This document shows positions 1-6,545 of a DNA stretch of 6,570 bases, one piece after another; within the stretch, counting starts at the first letter, position 1; every line of letters starts with the position of its first letter. This stretch comes from Planctomycetota bacterium. GTDB lineage: Bacteria > Planctomycetota > Planctomycetia > Isosphaerales > Isosphaeraceae. The notes under the pieces are model-generated. The model saw only the letters and a list, made by a program, of their open reading frames with translations. It searched no databases and was not told the origin of the DNA. Location of the stretch: assembly GCA_021778575.1 (NCBI GenBank), contig JAJYCH010000285.1, forward strand, positions 1-6,570. Direction: 5' to 3'. The position numbers and the translations under genes were made by a program.

Positions 1-1943
1 TAGAGAACGCTATCTTCGACCGCCCGGATGGCGTCGGAGGCTCGCGCCTCACTGGCGTGAGCGACCTTCTTGAGCCGACGTTCGAGGACATACTCGACCG
101 TCACGCCTTCATACCCTAAACCGATAATCTCACCTTGATGTTTGCCGATGGCGAGATCCCAGCTCTCCTGCTTCGGAACGAAGCCAAGCTGGCGTTGTCC
201 CATGATCGGCCGGACCACTCCGCCGGGCAAGAGGTAGTGAAGCTTCCAGAGGAGGTCGGAGCATGGCAGTAGCTCGGGCGACTTCCGGAAGTCGATCAGG
301 GCTCGCTGAATGGTCCGTGATTCGAGAGCGATCGGGAGCGGGTCGAGCCGGAGGTAGACATCTCTGGCCAGCGGCGGCAGCGAATCGAAGCCAATCCGGC
401 CGATCTTGTCGCCGCCAAGAAGAATGTCGCAGAGCCGGGCCACGTCGCGCTTTCCAGGGACGGCATCCTTCTCGATGCAGGTGATCGCGGCGTCGCGGAA
501 GTCGTAAGGGGTCGGGTGGCGGCGATTCCTGAGGTTGGCCAGGAGAATCGCCGTCTGATACGTCGCGATCCCGTCGGCCGTCGAGGCGAGATAGCCGTTC
601 CGCCGGGCCAGGTCGACGATCCGAACAGAGTTGAGCAGCAGTTCTTCCTCATCCGAGGCAACCGGCGGCGGCGGGTTTTGCAAGTAGCCCAGCAATCGGT
701 CGGGAGCCATGCTGGAATCGGAGCCGGGCGATGGGTTCGTTTTGGAACCACGCGACGGCGATCGGGTTGGCTTCGTTTCGGTCTCGGGTTGTTCGTCCGG
801 TTCCGCCGCCGTCTCGGCGACCTTCTTGTTCCGGGGCTTGAGGACCAGTGGTCGCAGCGACTGACGGGCGAGGGCCTTCCGCCAGCGGGCTTCGGCCAGG
901 GTCAACGTTCCCCGGGGGTGACCAAATTGATGGCAGATCGCGCTGTAGCTGCTGGGGAGGAGCCCGTAAAGCCAGGTCGTACTGGTCGAGGGCGGGATCT
1001 CCCAGGTGGCGTCCGTCGCCAGGCCGAACTCGGCGACCCGGCTTGAAGCGTGGGCGGCTCCACAGATATAAAGGGCGTCGCGCGGATCGATCGACGAGTC
1101 CCGGAGATGCTGCTTGATCCTCGTCCACATGTAACTCTCGCGAGCTTCGTCGGAGCGACGATCGGGATCGGTGGTTCCCAGCCGACGGAACAGGCTGCCG
1201 ATCAGGAACATCACCTGGCGATACCCCGCGTAGTCGTCAAGGAGTATGGCCTCCTCGACGTACTGATCCCACCACTCGCTGAAGTGCTGGACCCGCGCAT
1301 TCTTGAGCAAGACCTGGCGAAAGACGTCGAACGTCGGTTCGAGGACGCCCATCTCGACGCCGATCGCCGAGCCATGCATGGCAGCTTCTTCATCATCGGC
1401 AGGAGGCTCGTCGGGAATCGCTCGCTCGACGGCTCCGTCATCCTTCGGCAACCATTGAAAAACATGATCAACCGATCGGTCGACGAAGACCAGCTCGGTA
1501 GCCGGGTTCTCCATCGCATAGGCGATCGCTTGAAACTCAGCCGAGAAGTCGGTCAGCGGGCAGACCAGGTTCAGCGGCGACCAGGCGGACGGAAACGCGT
1601 CCGAACCGGCGGCGAACGCCTGGAGCGCCACTGGCAACCGACAATCGCGAAGGCCGTCGATCAACGGTCGGAGATCCTCGCAGCATTCCATGTAAATCAC
1701 GCGAGGCGGACGGCTTGCCAGCCGCTTGACCATGTGCAGCGCCGAGGACGGCGAGTGATGACAGACCGGGAAGATCTCCAGCGGTTCGCGAGTCGCTCGA
1801 TCGACGTCGTCGACCAGCCCGCCAAGGATCTCGGCCAGTTTGCTCGAATCGTCGGCGAACGAGCGAGCCGCGCCCAGAAGCTGGTCGCGCAGCGGCTCGA
1901 AGGTGACCGGGATATCTGTCGGAAGTCTTGAAGAATCAGGCAT
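1..1943 (-). CDS. DUF5682-like (YehM-type) protein, 3' end beyond the window
   Basis: The frame is open from ATG at 1943 to the window edge: 647 residues, no stop seen, C-terminus missing. DUF5682 proteins are from memory about 700-800 residues, so most is present. An N-terminal domain (about 50-355) has HHSP at 62-65, YMECCED at 84-90, CPLTDFSAEFQAIAYA at 128-143, RESYM at 268-272 and GAAHA at 295-299. A disordered Pro/Ser/Glu/Lys-rich linker (about 366-430) leads to a second, helical domain (431-647). The HHSP, Tyr-Pro/Asp-Tyr-Ser-like and GAAH elements are what I recognise as DUF5682. Their order (His, acidic, R-E-x-x-M, G-x-x-H) resembles TIKI/TraB/EreA/ChaN-like enzymes, which suggests a metal-dependent hydrolase; that is inference. 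No signal peptide or membrane segment is visible, so it is probably cytoplasmic. The start is the first in frame (TGA lies three codons upstream), 4 bases after the ATPase stop, with a weak GAAG 7 bases before it. It is probably the client of the neighbouring ATPase-VWA pair. Confidence 0.85.
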   Translation of the reverse strand, partial: MPDSSRLPTDIPVTFEPLRDQLLGAARSFADDSSKLAEILGGLVDDVDRATREPLEIFPVCHHSPSSALHMVKRLASRPPRVIYMECCEDLRPLIDGLRDCRLPVALQAFAAGSDAFPSAWSPLNLVCPLTDFSAEFQAIAYAMENPATELVFVDRSVDHVFQWLPKDDGAVERAIPDEPPADDEEAAMHGSAIGVEMGVLEPTFDVFRQVLLKNARVQHFSEWWDQYVEEAILLDDYAGYRQVMFLIGSLFRRLGTTDPDRRSDEARESYMWTRIKQHLRDSSIDPRDALYICGAAHASSRVAEFGLATDATWEIPPSTSTTWLYGLLPSSYSAICHQFGHPRGTLTLAEARWRKALARQSLRPLVLKPRNKKVAETAAEPDEQPETETKPTRSPSRGSKTNPSPGSDSSMAPDRLLGYLQNPPPPVASDEEELLLNSVRIVDLARRNGYLASTADGIATYQTAILLANLRNRRHPTPYDFRDAAITCIEKDAVPGKRDVARLCDILLGGDKIGRIGFDSLPPLARDVYLRLDPLPIALESRTIQRALIDFRKSPELLPCSDLLWKLHYLLPGGVVRPIMGQRQLGFVPKQESWDLAIGKHQGEIIGLGYEGVTVEYVLERRLKKVAHASEARASDAIRAVEDSVL

Positions 1944-1947
1944 GATT

Positions 1948-3117
1948 TTACTTCAGATGATCAAGAATTTCCTTGCCACCCGTTTCAAACCGGGTCCAGT
2001 CGCCCCCTTCGGCGCGGGTTCGTTTCGTGACGCTGGCATGCCAGAACTTGTTGAGGATCGAGACGTCTTCCGGCACGCGACGGACCAAAGTCCCGACGAG
2101 AGATCGAGCGAGGTCGGCGGCGTCGACGCCCCCTTGACCGAAGAATTGACCGTGAAGCACGGCGTCTTCGAGCACGCCAATCTGTTCGGCGGTGGAGAGC
2201 GAACTCTCCAGCTTCGCGTCGTCGGCCGTCTCGGCAGCCGCAGCCTCGCGAAGGTCGGCGAAGGTCTGGAGCAGGACGTCGAGCAACGTCGGCGGGACTT
2301 CAACCTCGAACCGATTCCGGGCCAGAAGCTCCTTCGTCCGGAACAGGACGATTTCCTTTTCGGTCCTCTTGTTCGTGACGATCGGGACCTGGATGAAATT
2401 GAACCGACGCTTGAGCGCCGACGACAGGTCATTGACGCCTCGGTCGCGGGCGTTGGCGGTCGCGATGATGTTGAAACCGGGCCGCGCGAAAACGACGTTA
2501 TCGGCGTTCAGCTCGGGGATCGTGACGTATTTCTCGGAAAGGATCGAGATCAAGGCATCCTGGACGTCACTGCTGCACCGGGTCAACTCCTCGAATCGGC
2601 CCATCAGGCCGCGCTGCATGGCGGTCATGATCGGTGACGGAATCATGCTGTCGCGCGACTGGCCGGCGGCGATGACCATCGCCACGTTCCAGGAATACTT
2701 GATATGATCTTCCGTGGTCCCGGCCGTCCCCTGGACGACCCGCGTACTATCGCCGCAGATTGCCGCGGCCAGCAGTTCGGCCAGCCAGCTCTTGCCGGTC
2801 CCGGGATCACCGATCAGGAGCAAGCCCCGATCACTGGCGAGGGTGACGATCGCCCGTTCCACGGTCCCGGTATCACCAAAGAACTTCGGTTTGATCTCGC
2901 GATCGAGCTTGTCGGACGGTGACGACCCGAGGACGAAGATCCGGACCAGCTTGGGCGAAAGCAGCCACGACGCCGGACGTGGGCCGGTGTCAATCGACCG
3001 GAGCCAGGCGATCTCCTCGGCGTACTTGACCTCGGCCGGCTCGCGGAGAATCTCCGTCGGGGCGGAAGCCTCGGGAGTCGGCGGCGGCGCGGTACTGGTC
3101 GATTTGATCTTGGACAT
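1948..3117 (-). CDS. MoxR-family AAA+ ATPase (YehL-like)
   Basis: This 389-residue protein is a single-ring-type AAA+ ATPase that should hydrolyse ATP to remodel a partner protein with the VWA protein encoded just upstream. Residues 1-30 are a Pro/Ser/Ala-rich tail. The Walker A motif GDPGTGKS is at 103-110 (Lys109). The Walker B region is RFEELTR at 174-180, followed by DVQDALISILSEK, the helix typical of MoxR proteins. Sensor 1 is Asn222 in IIATANARDRG, and candidate arginine fingers are Arg237/Arg238 in ALKRRFNF. A helical lid follows from about 250 to 389. Length and motif order fit the family. The Walker B acidic pair reads Glu176-Glu177 rather than Asp-Glu. The ATG at 3117 has GGAG 7 bases upstream and lies 13 bases after the VWA stop. 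The call is secure at the family level; the YehL relationship rests on gene context. Confidence 0.95.
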   Translation of the reverse strand: MSKIKSTSTAPPPTPEASAPTEILREPAEVKYAEEIAWLRSIDTGPRPASWLLSPKLVRIFVLGSSPSDKLDREIKPKFFGDTGTVERAIVTLASDRGLLLIGDPGTGKSWLAELLAAAICGDSTRVVQGTAGTTEDHIKYSWNVAMVIAAGQSRDSMIPSPIMTAMQRGLMGRFEELTRCSSDVQDALISILSEKYVTIPELNADNVVFARPGFNIIATANARDRGVNDLSSALKRRFNFIQVPIVTNKRTEKEIVLFRTKELLARNRFEVEVPPTLLDVLLQTFADLREAAAAETADDAKLESSLSTAEQIGVLEDAVLHGQFFGQGGVDAADLARSLVGTLVRRVPEDVSILNKFWHASVTKRTRAEGGDWTRFETGGKEILDHLK

Positions 3118-3124
3118 CGGGCGA

Positions 3125-3128
3125 CTCC
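3125..3128 (-). promoter_or_regulatory. Ribosome binding site of the MoxR ATPase gene
   Basis: GGAG on the minus strand lies 7 bases before ATG 3117, inside the 13-base gap that follows the VWA stop codon. Confidence 0.6.
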
Positions 3129-3130
3129 GC

Positions 3131-4540
3131 TCAGTTCAGTTGCTTCTTCAACTCGACGATCAATTTCTTGATGTTTCCCGTCAAAACCGGCAGGCCAATA
3201 CTCTTGAGCTGCTTGCGAAACCACTCGTTGATGTTGAAATAACCGGTCCCGCTGACCGATCCCACCGGGATGAAATGAACACCCGACTGCTTGACTGTCT
3301 TGATCATCTCGAACAGCGGCCGGTCGTTGTGGAACTCGAAAAAGTCGGAGATCCAGACCATCGTCGTCCGTCGAGGATCGGTGATCAGCGACCGGGCGTA
3401 GGTCATCGCCAGCGGGCCATCGTTGCCGCCCCCCAGCTCGGTCCTCATCAACGACTCGAACGGATCGGCCGCCCACGGAGTCAGGTCGACCACGCTCGTA
3501 TCGAACGCGACCAGAGAGACGACGACCCGGGGCAGCGTCGCGAAAATTGACGCCAGAATCGCGCACTGGACCATCGCCGCGACCATCGATCCCGACTGGT
3601 CGACCACGACGATCAGGTACTTGTTTAACGACTTCTGCGCCGTCTGGCGATAATAGAGCTGGTCGACGTAGAGCCGGCCGTCGTCCGGGTTATAGTTCGG
3701 CAAGTTCTTCCAGATCGTCCGCTTCAGGTCGAGGTTTCGAAAGACACGGCGAGGGGGAACGGATCGATCGATCTCGCCGCTCTTGGTGCTGAAGACCTGT
3801 TTCTTGAGGACCGCGGCCAGGTCGTCAACATATTTGCGGATCAACTTGCGGGCATTGGCCAGAGCCGGGCCGGACAGGTTCGACTTGTCGCGAAGAAGTT
3901 GTTCGACCAGCGGTAGCGTCGGACTGAGCTTCGCGGCCAGCCGGTCGTCCTTGAGGACCTCGCGAAGATCCATTCGTTTGATCAGGTCGCTCTCCATCGC
4001 GACCAGTTCGTCGCGAAGCTGACGGTCGTCCACCTGGGGAAGGTGGCCCCGGACCCCCGCCCCGCTCCCAGCCATGACCGGGTTTCCCGCCTCGCTCACG
4101 CCACCCGGACGGAGACTGCCCGGTGAATGGCCGAGATAGCTCTCCAGGGCCGCGACGTCCTCACACCACTGGTTGTATTGCCCGGCGCTGCACGAGGGCG
4201 ACCTCGTGTTCGGGCCGAAGACGTTGAGCAGGAGCTTCGAGTAGGCGAACGTCCGGTGGAGGTCGATCGGATCGGTCGCGGGGTTGGTCTCAAGGGTCTC
4301 GTCCCCTGGTTGAAACTCGTCGCGGATCGAGTCGAAGTGCGGCTGAAGCTGGGGATAACGATGGAGCAGAACATCGACGCCGATGGATGGGTCGAGAATG
4401 GCTGGGGGCAAGTTGAGTTGATCGGCTAAAGCTGCCGCCATGGTCTCGAACGAACTGCCCGGATCAGCCAGACCGGCCGTCGCTGCGATGAGCCGCCAGA
4501 ACAGAACTTGCCGCTGATTGAGGACTTCGGCGTCGGCCAT
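3131..4540 (-). CDS. CoxE-like VWA-domain protein (YehP-like), partner of the MoxR ATPase
   Basis: This 469-residue protein has a long helical N-terminal region (1-250) and a C-terminal VWA domain (about 305-455). A Gly/Pro/Ser-rich low-complexity segment (about 138-167) splits the helical part. A basic stretch, RRVFRNLDLKRTIWKNL at 264-280, precedes the domain, as is usual in MoxR-linked VWA proteins. The MIDAS metal site has DQSGS at 314-318 after the hydrophobic strand IVVV, LGGGNDG at 369-375, and Asp399 in WISDFFE (396-402). The loop residue usually occupied by Thr in GGGTD appears as Asn373. Such proteins bind a divalent metal and act as adaptors between a MoxR ring and its substrate; that role is carried over from RavA-ViaA and CbbQ-CbbO, not shown here. 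The protein looks cytoplasmic. The ATG at 4540 is 10 bases after the previous stop, with GAGGG 7 bases upstream. Confidence 0.93.
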   Translation of the reverse strand: MADAEVLNQRQVLFWRLIAATAGLADPGSSFETMAAALADQLNLPPAILDPSIGVDVLLHRYPQLQPHFDSIRDEFQPGDETLETNPATDPIDLHRTFAYSKLLLNVFGPNTRSPSCSAGQYNQWCEDVAALESYLGHSPGSLRPGGVSEAGNPVMAGSGAGVRGHLPQVDDRQLRDELVAMESDLIKRMDLREVLKDDRLAAKLSPTLPLVEQLLRDKSNLSGPALANARKLIRKYVDDLAAVLKKQVFSTKSGEIDRSVPPRRVFRNLDLKRTIWKNLPNYNPDDGRLYVDQLYYRQTAQKSLNKYLIVVVDQSGSMVAAMVQCAILASIFATLPRVVVSLVAFDTSVVDLTPWAADPFESLMRTELGGGNDGPLAMTYARSLITDPRRTTMVWISDFFEFHNDRPLFEMIKTVKQSGVHFIPVGSVSGTGYFNINEWFRKQLKSIGLPVLTGNIKKLIVELKKQLN

Positions 4541-4547
4541 CAGGTCA

Positions 4548-4552
4548 CCCTC
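4548..4552 (-). promoter_or_regulatory. Ribosome binding site of the VWA gene, overlapping the previous stop
   Basis: GAGGG on the minus strand lies 7 bases before ATG 4540. It shares bases with the TGA stop of the 431-residue gene, so ribosomes ending there are placed to restart on the VWA gene. Confidence 0.6.
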
Positions 4553-5846
4553 ACGACTTGGCCCGGAGAAGTCGCCCCGCGCGTTCCTTCAAGATTTCCA
4601 GCGGCCGATCCTTCAGCTTCTTGCGCAATCCGGCCAGACTTTCACCGCTCATATGGAAGGATTTCTTATCGCGGATGCAGAGTGGCTGGACCCGCCAGCC
4701 GCCTTGATCGAACCGGAGCAATCCGATCAGGTCGGAGGCGTCGGCAACGGCCCCGGCTGTCAGCTCGGAATTGGTCGGGAGCCGTTCCAGTGCCAGCGGC
4801 AGACCGTGGTCGCCGGGAAGTCGAACGACCTCGGCGAGATGAACCGGGTGCCTGAGCAGCGCGGGAGGAGAAGGAAGCGATGTTAGCCGATCGGCGACGG
4901 CGAACGGGTCGGACTTGCCGCCGAGTTCGGGAGACGACCGCGGGATCAAGTCGCCGTTGGATCGGAGTTCGGCGCCGGCGATCTGAAGCGATCGGCCCGA
5001 AGCCAGAGCCGACAGGACCGGTTCGGCGGTGGGCTCAAAGAGATCCCAGATCTCGGGACCGGAGACCACGTCGACCTTGTAGCCGTTAAATGGCATCCGG
5101 ACCGTCCGGGGCTCGCCATCGTCGAAGACTCCGTAAAGAATCGCGCAGACGAAGTTTTCATGAGCCTGGATGTCGAGGCCGAGCGGTGTCAAGAGGCCGC
5201 TGGCTGGCCGGAAGGTCGGGGTTGGCGGTAATTCCTGAGTCCTGATCATCGCACCCGACCAGAGGTCGCCCCAGCGCATCGCGGGAATGACCTTCGAGGA
5301 ACCGGGGATCGAGCGTACCAGCTCTTTTGAGAAGCCGACCAGTAGAGTTGCCAGGCCGATCAGGTCGGGGTCGTCCTGGATCAATTCCAGGGTCGACTCG
5401 AACGGGACGACCGTGGATTCCTCCAGATTTCGTAACCCGGCGATGGCGAGTTCGGTCAACCAGTGCTGAGTGCTCGAAAGCGCGGCGGCCGAGCGGCTGG
5501 GCGTTGCCGAAGGGAGTTCAAGCGGGTCGGATTCCGCCGCCGGGCGATCGAGCGACTGGCGGAGCTGGGCGGTAAGGGCATCGTGCGCGGCCCCTAGAAG
5601 TGCGACTCTCGCGGCAGCCAGGGTCAGGAATGATCGGGCGAGAAACTCGCTTCTTTCAACCGCGTCGATGGCATCGATCAGCGAAGGACCGAGCGGCGTC
5701 CCGGCAAAGACGCTGGCGAGCGAGGCGAGTCCCGCTCGCTGTTCGTCTCCCAGCCGGGCGAACCCGTGGACCAGCGCGTCGTCGAAACCCGCAACCAGGC
5801 TCAACGATTCCGCGACTCCCGGAGGCGGCGACGCCAGTTGGTTCAT
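4551..5846 (-). CDS. Uncharacterised SWIM/VWA-operon protein (DUF5691 or YehQ C-terminal counterpart?)
   Basis: I cannot name the family of this 431-residue protein with confidence. It is mostly helical and rich in Ala/Leu/Ser in the first 200 residues. RWGDLWSGAMIRTQ at 191-204 looks like a conserved family core. The second half has more beta character (230-300, for example MPFNGYKVDVVSGPEIWDLF at 251-270). The C-terminus is basic (KSFHMSGESLAGLRKKLKDR at 395-414). There is no signal peptide, membrane segment or nucleotide-binding motif. The start chosen is ATG at 5846, whose last two bases overlap the SWIM stop codon (ATGA), a typical coupling arrangement. The frame could begin at TTG 5900 (449 residues), but that start has no Shine-Dalgarno sequence. 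In actinobacterial clusters of this kind a DUF5691 protein follows the SWIM gene, and in E. coli the SWIM domain lies in the longer YehQ. This gene sits where either part would be, but homology is unproven. Confidence 0.85.
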   Translation of the reverse strand: MNQLASPPPGVAESLSLVAGFDDALVHGFARLGDEQRAGLASLASVFAGTPLGPSLIDAIDAVERSEFLARSFLTLAAARVALLGAAHDALTAQLRQSLDRPAAESDPLELPSATPSRSAAALSSTQHWLTELAIAGLRNLEESTVVPFESTLELIQDDPDLIGLATLLVGFSKELVRSIPGSSKVIPAMRWGDLWSGAMIRTQELPPTPTFRPASGLLTPLGLDIQAHENFVCAILYGVFDDGEPRTVRMPFNGYKVDVVSGPEIWDLFEPTAEPVLSALASGRSLQIAGAELRSNGDLIPRSSPELGGKSDPFAVADRLTSLPSPPALLRHPVHLAEVVRLPGDHGLPLALERLPTNSELTAGAVADASDLIGLLRFDQGGWRVQPLCIRDKKSFHMSGESLAGLRKKLKDRPLEILKERAGRLLRAKS

Positions 5847-6316
5847 GAGACGAACCAGCCCATCTCGAGAACCGTGCCCGGATTCGAGGGCAGCTCGCAA
5901 TAGCGGAGATAATTGAGAAACCGACTGAAGAGGATCCCCGGCGGCTCCTTTTTCTCGGAGCCTCGAAGCGCCTTGAAGATCGCGCCGGAGTCCTCGATTG
6001 CTTCGGTCTCGCGAGTGAGACCAAGGTATTCAACGACCCGCTCGGCACCGAACTGAAGGATTGCCTCGTCGAGCATCCCGGCAATGTGTTTACAAGGGGC
6101 TCCACGGAGACCGCCGCAGGGTCGGTTGTTGTTGGTTCCGCAGGAATAGTGGCCGGTTCCGGCTTCGAAGAACGCGACATACACCCGAGCGCTGTCCGAA
6201 CCGCTCGAAATCACGCCCTGAACACGACCACCGGTCAACTCGACGAACGGGACGGTTTTCACCGACCGACGTCCCGGTGTGAAACCAGCTCCAATGATGC
6301 TCGCCCGGTCCTGCAC
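5843..6316 (-). CDS. SWIM-type zinc-finger protein (N-terminal part of YehQ-like)
   Basis: This 157-residue protein appears to be a compact SWIM-like zinc-binding protein. SWIM domains (CxCx(n)CxH) bind zinc and mediate DNA or protein contacts. The putative ligands are Cys59, Cys67, Cys75 and His77 in YSCGTNNNRPCGGLRGAPCKH. The CKH end followed by a helix (IAGMLDEAIL) is the strongest signature, while the first part has an unusually wide Cys-Cys spacing. A beta-rich segment (20-52) precedes the finger, as in SWIM folds, and a helical tail follows. The start is GTG at 6316: no ATG lies near the N-terminus, an in-frame TAA lies nine codons upstream, and GAGG sits 8 bases before the GTG. It is the first gene of the operon. 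SWIM proteins in related loci are much longer, so either this one is minimal or the rest is the downstream gene. Confidence 0.88.
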   Translation of the reverse strand: MQDRASIIGAGFTPGRRSVKTVPFVELTGGRVQGVISSGSDSARVYVAFFEAGTGHYSCGTNNNRPCGGLRGAPCKHIAGMLDEAILQFGAERVVEYLGLTRETEAIEDSGAIFKALRGSEKKEPPGILFSRFLNYLRYCELPSNPGTVLEMGWFVS

Positions 6317-6324
6317 AGGCGCAA

Positions 6325-6328
6325 CCTC
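6325..6328 (-). promoter_or_regulatory. Ribosome binding site deciding the GTG start of the SWIM gene
   Basis: GAGG on the minus strand lies 8 bases before GTG 6316. It supports the non-ATG start, since no other start codon nearby has such a site. Confidence 0.6.
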
Positions 6329-6365
6329 GATGATCCGAATTTAAGGGAACCCGTCCGGGACCAGC

Positions 6366-6457
6366 CCAGCCGATCTTGTTCTACCGTGCACTAGCGGTCG
6401 AACCGGATCAAGCGGGTTGTTTTCGAAAAAATGTGCAGATTTCCCGGGATCGGCTGG
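6366..6457. repeat. Perfect 10-base inverted repeat in the operon leader
   Basis: CCAGCCGATC at 6366-6375 is exactly reverse-complementary to GATCGGCTGG at 6448-6457, with 72 bases between. GATCGG recurs directly at 6466-6471. The arms flank the palindromes TTTTCGAAAA and TCCCGGGA and lie 50-141 bases before the first start codon. This could be a paired operator or a structured leader RNA. With GATCGG-type words common in this genome, chance is possible. Confidence 0.4.
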
Positions 6458-6545
6458 ACCAGGTTGATCGGCGGGTGTACCCATATCTTCATGGGATAGT
6501 CAGCCGGAGAGTCCATAACGCGGCCAAGCCGTCCCAGGCGAAAAA

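Noticed and set aside
1522..1529. GCGATCGC octamer resembling the cyanobacterial HIP1 repeat
   Set aside because: I noticed only this single copy, inside a coding region; it is expected in a GATCG-rich, GC-rich genome.
1050..1931. Long plus-strand reading frame of 293 codons opposite the DUF5682 gene
   Set aside because: It lies in codon-for-codon register opposite the DUF5682 frame, has no recognisable domain and an Arg/Asp-rich composition typical of GC-driven antisense shadows.
1840..2637. Plus-strand frame of 265 codons opposite the ATPase
   Set aside because: The opposite strand encodes a clear MoxR ATPase with all main motifs; the plus-strand product has no motif and spans a gene junction.
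2714..3550. Plus-strand frame of 278 codons opposite the ATPase and VWA genes
   Set aside because: It overlaps two well-supported genes on the other strand and shows no domain or ribosome binding site.
5847..5900. Upstream TTG start extending the 431-residue protein to 449 residues
   Set aside because: TTG 5900 has no Shine-Dalgarno sequence and would give a 58-base overlap with the SWIM gene, while ATG 5846 forms a standard ATGA junction.
6380..6420. TTGATC ... TAGAAC on the minus strand as a sigma-70 promoter
   Set aside because: The spacing is about 22 bases and the -10 match is poor, so it cannot be supported.
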